From: Dokdonella_A ginsengisoli
GTDB taxonomy: Bacteria > Pseudomonadota > Gammaproteobacteria > Xanthomonadales > Rhodanobacteraceae
DNA: 64,000 bases
NCBI RefSeq assembly: GCF_042652785.1
Contig: NZ_JBHSHD010000005.1
Span: forward strand, 62,001-126,000
Direction of reading: 5' to 3'
Under the pieces are notes generated by a model. It worked only from the letters and a program-made list of their open reading frames with translations, was not told where the DNA came from and did not search any database. The position numbers and the translations under genes were made by a program. This document shows positions 8,563 to 16,230 of the stretch, piece by piece (the stretch's first letter is position 1; each line of letters opens with the position of its first letter).

Positions 8563-10953
8563 ATGGCTTTGGTTTCCTATCGCTTTGGTGCGTTCCAGCT
8601 CGATCCCGCCACGCGCACGCTGCTGCGCGACGGCGCCGCGACGACGCTGCCGCCGAAGGCGCTCGACCTGATCGTGTACCTGATCGAGCGGCGCGACCGC
8701 GCGGTCGGGCGCGACGAGCTGATCGCGGCGGTGTGGGGCCGGGTCGACATCACCGACAACGCGCTCGGCCAGGTCGTGCTGCAGGCGCGGCGCGCGCTCG
8801 ACGATGGCGGCGACGGCGGCCAGCGCAGCATCGTCACCGTGCCGCGCTTCGGCTACCGCTGGGCCGCGCCGGTGACGACCGAGGCGCCGCCGGCGAAGGC
8901 GCAGGCCGCCGTCGAGCTTGCGGCGCCTGCGGTGACGTCGCCGCAGGTCGCAGCGCCGTCGCCCGCGCCCGATCGCCGCCGGCGCTGGCGCTGGCCGGCC
9001 GTCGCGGCAGCGCTCCTGCTCGCCGTCGCCGCGCTGTGGTTCGGCCTGCGCGGCGCGCGGCATCCGCCCGCCGCCGCTCCCGCCGCCCTGGTCGTGCTGC
9101 CGGTGGTCGTGGACGGGCCGTCGACGGCGGCGTGGGTGCGTCTGGGCATCATGGATCTCGTCGCGCAGCGCCTGCGCGCGTCCGGCCAGACGGTCGTGCC
9201 GAGCGACAACATCGTCGGCCTCGCCGCGCGCTACACCGACGCCAAGGGCACGCTCGACGCCGAGGCGCTGGCCGCGGCCGCCGGCGCTGGCCTCGTCGTC
9301 GACGCCAGCGCGCGCCTGGTCGGCGAGCGCTGGCAGGTCGTGCTGAAGGCGCGCGGCCGCAACGCGCGCGCCGAGGGCGAGGACGCCGACGTGATCGTCG
9401 CCGCGCGTCTGGCCGCGGACCGCCTGGCGCTCGCGCTCGGGCTGCAGCCGGCGGCGAGCGACGACACCGGCGGCGCCGGCCGCCTGCTGCAGCAGGCACG
9501 CGCGGCGATCCTGTCCGAGCAGCTCGACGCCGCGCGCAAGCTGCTGCTGGAAGCCGGCGCCGACGCACGCGCGCAGCCGGAGGTGCGCTTCCATCTGGCC
9601 GAGATCGATTTCCGCGCCGGCCGGCTCGACGAGGCGCAGCGGGCGCTGACCGAGCAGCTCGCCGACGGCAGCGCCGACGAGCCGCTGCTGCACGCGCGCA
9701 TCCTCAACACGCTGGCCAACATCGCCTACCAGCGCAACCAGCCGGGCCAGGTCGAGGCCTATGCCGAGCAGGCGCTGCGCTGGCTCGCCGACCACGACGA
9801 CCCGGAGGAGACCGGGCGCGCGATGCTCGGCCGCGCCAGCGCACGCACCGCCCTGCATCGCTACGACGCGGCGCTGGCCGACTACGCGCAGGCGCGCGTC
9901 GCCTTCGCCGCGGCCGGCGACCGCCGCGCGCTGGCGCGCGTGGACACCTACGTCGCCCTGCTCGACGTCAACCGCGACCGTCCCGGCGAGGCGCTGCCGA
10001 TGCTGCGCGACGCGGTCGAGCGCCTGCGCACCTACGACGCGGTGGTGGAGGAGCTGCACGGCCGCGTCGGCATCGTCATGGCCGAGCTGGCGATGCTCGA
10101 TCCGGCCGCCGCGCTCGGCCAGTGCGCCCGCCTGGACGAGCTGACCGCGCGCGTCTCCGACCCGCGCCGCAAGCACTACGCCGGCCTGGTCTGCGTCGAC
10201 GCGCTGATCGCCGGCGGCAAGCTCGGCGAGGCGGGCGCGCGCCTGCGCACGATCCGCGAGCAGGCGGGCGTGCCGGAGCGGAGCCTGCTGCATCAGTCCG
10301 AGTTCCAGCTGCACCGCCTCGGCGCCGAACTCGCCTTCGCCATCGACGACGCGAAGACCGCCGCCGACGAGGCCGCCGCGGCCCTGGCCCTGCCGGCCGG
10401 CTACGACTCGGCCGGCGCGCGCGCCCGCGTGCTGTGGCTGGCCCTGCGCGCGCAGCTCGCCCTCGGCCGGCCGCAGGACGCGGCGCAGACCGCGACGGCG
10501 GCCCGGCGCCTGGCCGCGGACAAGCAGGACGAGGCCGACCAGCGCGTGTTCACCGCGCTGGTCGCGGCCGGACAGGCGCTGGCCGTGAGCGACGTCGCCG
10601 CCGCCGAGGCGGCGTTCGCCGATTCGGCCAGGGCCGCCGACGCCAGCCGTGTGCCGGCCAACGTGCTCGCCGCGGCGCAGGCACAGGGCACCTATCTGAT
10701 CGACCGCGGCGAGCTCGACCGCGCCGGCGTCGTCGTCGGCCGCGTCGCGCGCTGGGCCGCGCGCAGCTTCGAGGCCTCCCTGCTGCAGGCCCAGCTGTAT
10801 CGCGCGCTCGACCAGCAGGCGCCCTGGCAGGAAGCGCTGCGCCAGGCGTCCGCGCTGGCCGGCGAGCGCGTGATCCCGCCGCGCCTGCGCTCGCCCAGGC
10901 CACGGCTGCAGCTCGGCGACACGCCCGCTAACGGCGGCCAAACGCCGCACTAA
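8563..10953 (+). CDS. Membrane-bound winged-helix regulator with TPR domain (CadC-like layout)
   Basis: A 796-residue one-component regulator. Residues 1-100 are an OmpR/PhoB-type winged helix (YRFGAFQLDP start, VWGRVDITDNALGQ recognition region, FGYRWAAP wing). Residues 140-165 hold one membrane segment after a basic stretch (PDRRRRWRWPAV). The remainder, on the outer side, is alanine-rich helical sequence with TPR-like pairs (FHLAEIDFRAGRLDEAQRAL and others). This layout, with cytoplasmic DNA binding and a periplasmic helical sensor, is common in Lysobacterales. The likely target is a neighbouring operon, for example the kelch-protein gene downstream, but that is inference. Confidence 0.88.
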   Translation: MALVSYRFGAFQLDPATRTLLRDGAATTLPPKALDLIVYLIERRDRAVGRDELIAAVWGRVDITDNALGQVVLQARRALDDGGDGGQRSIVTVPRFGYRWAAPVTTEAPPAKAQAAVELAAPAVTSPQVAAPSPAPDRRRRWRWPAVAAALLLAVAALWFGLRGARHPPAAAPAALVVLPVVVDGPSTAAWVRLGIMDLVAQRLRASGQTVVPSDNIVGLAARYTDAKGTLDAEALAAAAGAGLVVDASARLVGERWQVVLKARGRNARAEGEDADVIVAARLAADRLALALGLQPAASDDTGGAGRLLQQARAAILSEQLDAARKLLLEAGADARAQPEVRFHLAEIDFRAGRLDEAQRALTEQLADGSADEPLLHARILNTLANIAYQRNQPGQVEAYAEQALRWLADHDDPEETGRAMLGRASARTALHRYDAALADYAQARVAFAAAGDRRALARVDTYVALLDVNRDRPGEALPMLRDAVERLRTYDAVVEELHGRVGIVMAELAMLDPAAALGQCARLDELTARVSDPRRKHYAGLVCVDALIAGGKLGEAGARLRTIREQAGVPERSLLHQSEFQLHRLGAELAFAIDDAKTAADEAAAALALPAGYDSAGARARVLWLALRAQLALGRPQDAAQTATAARRLAADKQDEADQRVFTALVAAGQALAVSDVAAAEAAFADSARAADASRVPANVLAAAQAQGTYLIDRGELDRAGVVVGRVARWAARSFEASLLQAQLYRALDQQAPWQEALRQASALAGERVIPPRLRSPRPRLQLGDTPANGGQTPH

Positions 10954-11112
10954 CGAAAACGGCATGCCGTTGCGGCGTGCCGGAGCCATGGTCGGGGCCG
11001 GCCCTTGGGGCGAGCGGACGGGGAGCGCCGCGCCCGGGCGGACGATCGCACCCCCGAGCGCGACGTCCGCCCCTCCTCTGGCGCGACGCTCCTGCCGCGC
11101 GCCCCTCGGGCC

Positions 11113-11135
11113 GGAACGGTCCTGGGGACCGTTCC
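11113..11135 (+). terminator. Perfect hairpin with T-rich tail in the kelch-gene leader
   Basis: GGAACGGTCC-TGG-GGACCGTTCC is a perfect 10-base stem with a 3-base loop, followed by CTTCCTTTTT. It lies 160 bases after the winged-helix/TPR gene and 31 bases before the kelch-protein ATG. It could terminate the upstream gene or act as a leader attenuator for the downstream one. Confidence 0.6.
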
Positions 11136-11166
11136 CTTCCTTTTTCGGCTTCGGGAGATTCCGGCA

Positions 11167-12375
11167 ATGCTTCGTTTCGGCAACGATTTCCTCGGGCGCG
11201 TCCGCCGCGCCGCGCTGTTCGCCTCGCTCGCCTTCGCCCCGTCCGCCTACGCGGAAGGCTTCGTGCAGGTCGACGACATGGCTTCCGCGCGCGCGCTGCA
11301 CGGCGCCGCCGCCTTGCCGGACGGGCGCGTCCTGGTGATCGGCGGCATCGCCGATTTCGGCAACTTCGTCGGCATCGCCGAGCTGTACGACCCGGCCACC
11401 GGCGGCTTCACCGGCACCGGCCTGCCGAACCGGGGCCGCATGCGCCCGACCACGGTGCCGCTCGCCGACGGCCGCGTCTTCGTCTACGGCGGGCAGGGCG
11501 ACGGCGGCTACTTCAGCGACGCGGAGATCTACAACCCGGCCACCGGCCAGTTCACCGCCGCCGGCAGCACGAGCACCGTGCGCTACGTCGTCACCGCGGT
11601 CCTGCTGGCGGACGGCAAGGTGCTGCTCGCCGGCGGCTTCAACCGCGAGACCGGCCCGCTGTCCACCGCCGAGATCTTCGATCCGGCCACCGGCCAGTTC
11701 ACGCCGACCGGCAGCCTCAGCCGGCCGCGCATCCAGGTCACCGCCGCGGTGCTGCTGCACGACGGCCGCGTGCTGATCGCCGGCGGCAACAACGAGGAGG
11801 ACGGCCAGCTCGCCAGCGCCGAACTCTACGATCCGGCCACGGGCACGTTCTCGCTGACCGGGCAGATGCCCGAGCCGCGCGACAACCACGACGCGATCGT
11901 GCTGCAGGACGGCCGCGTGCTGATCGTCGGCGGCGATTTCGGCGTGGAGGACAACGGCTTTCCGCACTACCTCGCGCAGTCGCTGCTGTACGACCCGGCC
12001 AGCGGCCAGTTCGCACCGACCGGCAGCCTCGCGCACCCGCGCGACTTTCCCGCCACCGCCGTGCTGCAGGACGGCCGCGTGCTGGTCGCCGGCGGTTCGC
12101 ACCTGAGCGGCAATCCCGGCACGGTGACGGTCGCCGAAGGCGAGCTGTACGACCCGGCGACCGGCACGTTCAGCGAGGCCGGCTCGATGGTCGTGCCGCG
12201 CGACGAACCGGTCGCGGCCAACCTGCAGGACGGTTCGGTGCTGCTGGTCGGCGGCTGGGCCTTCGCCGGCGACACCGTCGGCGACATGCCGAGCGCGGCG
12301 GCCGAACGCTACGTGCCCGCCGTGCAGGACTCGATCTTCGAGAACGGCTTCGACGGCGCGCCCGAACGCCGCTGA
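11167..12375 (+). CDS. Secreted kelch-type beta-propeller protein with IFxNGFD tail
   Basis: A 402-residue exported protein. The ATG at 11167 has GGGAG upstream and gives a signal peptide ending near PSAYAEG (residue 29). It then holds six kelch-like repeats of about 55 residues, each with an [AG]ELYDPATGxF motif and, between them, LQDGRVLIVGG-type strands, predicting a six- or seven-bladed propeller. The chain ends in DSIFENGFDGAPERR, a short tail shared in form with the proteins at 52738 and 58514. Propellers of this kind bind sugars or proteins or act as oxidase scaffolds; no catalytic copper residues of galactose oxidase were recognised. Function is open. Confidence 0.85.
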   Translation: MLRFGNDFLGRVRRAALFASLAFAPSAYAEGFVQVDDMASARALHGAAALPDGRVLVIGGIADFGNFVGIAELYDPATGGFTGTGLPNRGRMRPTTVPLADGRVFVYGGQGDGGYFSDAEIYNPATGQFTAAGSTSTVRYVVTAVLLADGKVLLAGGFNRETGPLSTAEIFDPATGQFTPTGSLSRPRIQVTAAVLLHDGRVLIAGGNNEEDGQLASAELYDPATGTFSLTGQMPEPRDNHDAIVLQDGRVLIVGGDFGVEDNGFPHYLAQSLLYDPASGQFAPTGSLAHPRDFPATAVLQDGRVLVAGGSHLSGNPGTVTVAEGELYDPATGTFSEAGSMVVPRDEPVAANLQDGSVLLVGGWAFAGDTVGDMPSAAAERYVPAVQDSIFENGFDGAPERR

Positions 12376-12445
12376 GAGGTATCGCGCGGCCGGGCGCAGC
12401 ATGGCCCGGCCGCGCCCGCGGCGGGCTTCGTGTGACAATCGCGCG

Positions 12446-14041
12446 ATGACGAATTCCGCATACGACGCGATCCTGATCGGCGGCGGCCACAACGGCCTGG
12501 TCTGCGCGACCTACCTGGCCAAGGCCGGGCTCAAGGTGCTGGTGCTCGAGCGGCGCGGCGTGGTCGGCGGCGCCGCGGTGACCGAGGAGTTCCACCCCGG
12601 CTTCCGCAATTCGGTCGCCGCGTACACGGTCTCGCTGCTGCAGCCGAAGGTGAACCGCGACCTCGAGCTGGACAGGCACGGGCTGCGCGTCGTGCTGCGC
12701 CGTGCGAACAACTTCCTGCCGCGGCCCGACGGCAGCTACCTGCTCACCGGTGCCGGCCGCACGCGCGAGGAAGTGGCGAAGTTCTCGCGCAAGGACGCCG
12801 ACGCGCTGCCCGAGTACGAGCGCCGCCTCGACGCGATCGCCGACGTGCTGCGCGCGCTCGCGCTGGAGCCGCCGCCGAACGTCACCGACGGCGGCTGGCT
12901 GAAGGCGCTGCCGGAACTGGCGCGCGCCGGACGCCTGGGCAAGCGGCTCAGCGCGCTCGACGCGCCCCTGCGCAACGACCTGCTCGACCTGTTCACCATC
13001 TCGGCCGCCGAGTACCTCGACCGCTTCTTCGAGAGCGAGCCGATCAAGGCGGTGCTCGGCTTCGACGGCGTGGTCGGCAACTACGCCAGCCCCTACACGC
13101 CGGGCAGCGCCTACGTGCTGCTGCATCACGTGTTCGGCGAGGTGAACGGCGTCAAGGGCGCCTGGGGCCACGCGATCGGCGGCATGGGCGCGATCACGCA
13201 GGCGATGGCGAAGGCGGCCATCGCCGCCGGCGTGGAGATCCGCACCGGCTGCGGCGTGCGCGAGGTGGTGGTCGAGGCCGGGCGCGCCGTCGGCGTCGTC
13301 ACCGACGCCAGCGATACGCTGCGCGCGCGCGCGATTGTCGCCAACGTGAACCCGAAGCTGCTCTACGAGCGCCTGCTCGCGCCGGCCGCGGTGCCGGCGC
13401 CCACGCGCGAGCGCATGGCGAACTGGCGCTGCGGCTCGGGCACGTTCCGCATGAACGTCGCGCTGTCGCGCCTGCCGGATTTCTCCTGCCTGCCCGGCGA
13501 AGGCGACCACCTGACCGCCGGCATCATCCTGGCGCCGAGCCTGGACTACATGGACCGCGCCTACCTCGACGCGCGCGCGCACGGCTGGTCGCGCGAGCCG
13601 ATCGTCGAGATGCTGATCCCGTCGACGCTGGACGATTCGCTCGCGCCGCCGGGCGGCCACGTCGCCAGCCTGTTCTGCCAGCACGTCGCGCCGGTGCTGC
13701 CCGATGGCGCGAGCTGGGACGCGCACCGCGAGGAAGTCGCCGACCTCATGATCGACACGGTCGAACGCTACGCGCCGGGCTTCAAGGCCTCCGTGCTCGG
13801 CCGGCAGGTCAAGTCGCCGCTCGATCTCGAACGCGACTTCGGCCTGATCGGCGGCGACATCTTCCACGGCGCGCTGTCGCTCAACCAGCTGTTCAGCGCG
13901 CGGCCGATGCTCGGCCAGGCGGACTACCGCGGCGCGCTGCCGGGCCTGTACCTGTGCGGCGCCGGCACGCATCCCGGCGGCGGCGTGACGGGTGCGCCGG
14001 GGCACAACGCGGCGAAGGCGATCACGCGCGACCTGCGTTGA
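12446..14041 (+). CDS. FAD-dependent oxidoreductase (phytoene desaturase/PYROXD2-like)
   Basis: A 531-residue flavoprotein of the phytoene-desaturase-like amine oxidase superfamily. The N terminus has the dinucleotide-binding motif LIGGGHNGLVCATYLAKAG followed by VLERRGVVGGAAVTEE. The C terminus has the second FAD motif GLYLCGAGTHPGGGVTGAPG. This is the profile of the PYROXD2/COG1233 group, whose bacterial members are mostly uncharacterised. No other carotenoid genes lie nearby, so a carotenoid role is not supported. The ATG at 12446 is preferred over an open 45-base extension because it places the Rossmann strand at residue 6. No signal peptide is seen. Confidence 0.9.
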   Translation: MTNSAYDAILIGGGHNGLVCATYLAKAGLKVLVLERRGVVGGAAVTEEFHPGFRNSVAAYTVSLLQPKVNRDLELDRHGLRVVLRRANNFLPRPDGSYLLTGAGRTREEVAKFSRKDADALPEYERRLDAIADVLRALALEPPPNVTDGGWLKALPELARAGRLGKRLSALDAPLRNDLLDLFTISAAEYLDRFFESEPIKAVLGFDGVVGNYASPYTPGSAYVLLHHVFGEVNGVKGAWGHAIGGMGAITQAMAKAAIAAGVEIRTGCGVREVVVEAGRAVGVVTDASDTLRARAIVANVNPKLLYERLLAPAAVPAPTRERMANWRCGSGTFRMNVALSRLPDFSCLPGEGDHLTAGIILAPSLDYMDRAYLDARAHGWSREPIVEMLIPSTLDDSLAPPGGHVASLFCQHVAPVLPDGASWDAHREEVADLMIDTVERYAPGFKASVLGRQVKSPLDLERDFGLIGGDIFHGALSLNQLFSARPMLGQADYRGALPGLYLCGAGTHPGGGVTGAPGHNAAKAITRDLR

Positions 14042-14151
14042 GCGGCGGCAACGCCATCGCGCAAGCGCGGTCACCCGCGCGGTGGGCGGAAGCGGAAATA
14101 CTGCGCCGATGCCCTGACCGCTGCTGCGGCGGTCGTCGACGGAGTCCCGCC

Positions 14152-14643
14152 ATGACGAAGTTTCCGCGTTTCCCGATCCTCCCCGCGGCGGCCCTGCCGG
14201 TCGCCATGCTGCTCGCCGCCTGCGGCACCACGGCGTCGCGGCCTTCGCGCGACGAGGCCGCGCGCGAGGTCGAGGCGGCCGAGCGCGCGTTCGCGCAGAC
14301 CATGGCGCGGCGCGACCATGCCGCCTTCACGCGCTTCCTCGCCGACGAGGCGATCTTCTTCGGCGATTCCGGGCCGCTGCGCGGCAAGGCGGCGGTCGCG
14401 CAGGGCTGGGCGCCGTTCTTCAAGGGCACGACGGCGCCGTTTTCGTGGGAGCCGGAGCGGGTGGAGGTGCTGGAATCGGGTACGCTCGCGCTCAGTACCG
14501 GACCGGTGCGTACGCCGGACGGGAAGATCGTGGGGGTCTTCAACTCGACCTGGCGCCGCGAGGCGCCGGGGACATGGCGCGTCGTTTTCGACAAGGGTGG
14601 CGAAGTCTGTGACGGTGGCAAGCGCGGCGGCGACGGCGGATAG
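14152..14643 (+). CDS. SnoaL/DUF4440-like lipoprotein
   Basis: A 163-residue predicted lipoprotein with lipobox LLAAC (Cys at about residue 24). Beyond the anchor is an NTF2-like fold of the DUF4440 type: paired helices (EVEAAERAFAQTMARRDHAAF), then ADEAIFFGDSGPLRGKAAV and the strands of a cone-shaped sheet (STGPVRTPDGKIVGVFNSTW). Some members of this fold are isomerases and others are binding proteins; no clear catalytic set is visible. Its 3' end overlaps the start of the MFS gene by 35 bases, which suggests translational coupling. Confidence 0.82.
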   Translation: MTKFPRFPILPAAALPVAMLLAACGTTASRPSRDEAAREVEAAERAFAQTMARRDHAAFTRFLADEAIFFGDSGPLRGKAAVAQGWAPFFKGTTAPFSWEPERVEVLESGTLALSTGPVRTPDGKIVGVFNSTWRREAPGTWRVVFDKGGEVCDGGKRGGDGG

Positions 14644-15904
14644 CACGATCCAGGCGAACGGCAAGGGGCGCGTGCTGTTCGCGAGCCTGATCGGCACCAC
14701 GATCGAGTTCTTCGATTTCTACATCTACGCCACCGCCGCGGTGCTGGTGTTCCCCAAGCTGTTCTTCCCGGCGTCCGATCCGACCTCGGCGCTGCTGTCC
14801 TCGCTGGCGACGTTCGCGCTGGCGTTCTTCGCGCGACCGATCGGCTCGGCCGTGTTCGGCCACTACGGCGACCGCATCGGGCGCAAGGCGACCCTGGTCG
14901 CCGCGCTGCTGACGATGGGCGTGTCGACCGTGGTCATCGGCCTGCTGCCGACCTACGACTCGATCGGCCTGTTCGCTCCGCTGCTGCTGATGCTGTGCCG
15001 CGTCGGCCAGGGCCTGGGCCTGGGCGGCGAGTGGGGCGGCGCGGTGCTGCTGGCGACCGAGAATGCGCCGCCGCACCGGCGCGCGTGGTACGGCATGTTT
15101 CCGCAGCTCGGCGCGCCGATCGGCTTCGTCTGCTCCAGCGGCGTGTTCCTGCTGCTGACCGATTTCCTCGACGATGCGCAGTTCTTCGCCTGGGGCTGGC
15201 GCATCCCGTTCCTGGCCAGCTCGCTGCTGGTCGGCGTCGGCCTGTACGTGCGCCTGAAGCTGACCGAGACGCCGGCCTTCCTGCGCGCGATCGAGAACGA
15301 CGAGCGCGTGCGCCTTCCGATCGCCACCGTGTGCACGCAGCACTGGCGCCCGCTGGCGATCGGCACGTTCGCGGCGATGGCCACCTTCGTGCTGTTCTAT
15401 CTGATGACCGTGTTCGCGCTGTCCTGGGGCACCACGGCGCTGCAGTATCCGCGCAAGGATTTCCTGCTGCTGCAGATGATCGCGATGTTCGCCTTCGCGA
15501 TCGGCATCCCGCTTTCCGCCGTGTTCGCCGACCGCCGCGGGCGCCGCGCGATGCTGCTGATCGCGACCGTCGCCATCCTCGTCTTCGGCGCCGCGTTCGC
15601 GCCGCTGTTCGTGGCCGGAAATCCGCTGCGGGTGACCGTGTTCCTGGCCTGCGGCCTGTTCCTGATGGGGCTCACCTACGGCCCGCTCGGCACCGCGCTG
15701 GCGGAGCTGTTCCCGACCGCGGTGCGCTACACCGGCGCCTCGCTCGCGTTCAACCTCGCCGGCATCCTCGGCGCTTCGCTGGCGCCGTACGCCGCGACCT
15801 GGCTGGCCGCGCACCATGGCGTGCAGGCGGTCGGCTACTACCTCAGCGGCGCCGCGCTGATCACCCTGCTCGCGCTGCTGGCGATCCGGCGGCCGGCCGC
15901 CTGA
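14609..15904 (+). CDS. MHS-family MFS transporter (metabolite:H+ symporter)
   Basis: A 431-residue, twelve-segment inner-membrane transporter. The first segment IEFFDFYIYATAAVLVFP, the loop ARPIGSAVFGHYGDRIGRK and the GQGLGLGGEWGGAVLL motif are diagnostic for the metabolite:H+ symporter group (ShiA, ProP, KgtP relatives). The substrate is probably an organic acid or osmolyte and cannot be narrowed. No ATG suits; a GTG at 14609 (or 14615) inside the end of the SnoaL-like gene gives the expected N terminus, with AAGGGTGG before it. Co-expression with that lipoprotein is likely. Confidence 0.9.
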   Translation: MTVASAAATADSTIQANGKGRVLFASLIGTTIEFFDFYIYATAAVLVFPKLFFPASDPTSALLSSLATFALAFFARPIGSAVFGHYGDRIGRKATLVAALLTMGVSTVVIGLLPTYDSIGLFAPLLLMLCRVGQGLGLGGEWGGAVLLATENAPPHRRAWYGMFPQLGAPIGFVCSSGVFLLLTDFLDDAQFFAWGWRIPFLASSLLVGVGLYVRLKLTETPAFLRAIENDERVRLPIATVCTQHWRPLAIGTFAAMATFVLFYLMTVFALSWGTTALQYPRKDFLLLQMIAMFAFAIGIPLSAVFADRRGRRAMLLIATVAILVFGAAFAPLFVAGNPLRVTVFLACGLFLMGLTYGPLGTALAELFPTAVRYTGASLAFNLAGILGASLAPYAATWLAAHHGVQAVGYYLSGAALITLLALLAIRRPAA

Positions 15905-16230
15905 GACGCGATCCGCGCCGGCGATCGTCAACGAGTGCAACGGGTGCGTGCACCGACGCGCCGGCCGAGCCGGCCGTGCGACACCGCGCCGGAGCCGATC
16001 GCGACGTGCGACGGCCACGGCGGGCGTGAGTGACGGTGAGTTTTCGTGAGCGTGGGTGCATGACTCGCCGCCGACCCGTTCGTACCCTGCGCGCCGACTC
16101 GACGGCCCGACGCCAGGCGTCGCCGCGAGCCTTGGCCGCGCGGTGACGCGCGGCCGGAACGTCGCGGCCGCCATCGGGTCGCGCCGCCGCCGCGGGATCG
16201 CGGGCGGCGGGAACACGCAGGAACTTCACT
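15905..16230. promoter_or_regulatory. 326-base gene-free spacer with 10-bp phased GTGAG repeats
   Basis: No gene is supported here. The notable part is 16025-16060, where the pentamer GTGAG occurs at 16026, 16036 and 16046, and a degenerate GTGCA at 16056. The copies are spaced at exactly 10 bases, one helical turn, so they lie on one face of the DNA. Direct repeats of this spacing are typical binding sites for OmpR-type winged-helix regulators. It lies about 175 bases before the large surface-protein gene at 16231. Confidence 0.5.

Noticed and set aside
8476..12492. A 1338-codon open frame on the minus strand
   Set aside because: Antisense to the winged-helix/TPR regulator and kelch gene; composition only, no domains.
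12446..14041. Carotenoid (phytoene) desaturase
   Set aside because: Only the FAD-binding ends match; the gene falls in the PYROXD2-like group and no crtB, crtE or crtY-like gene is near.
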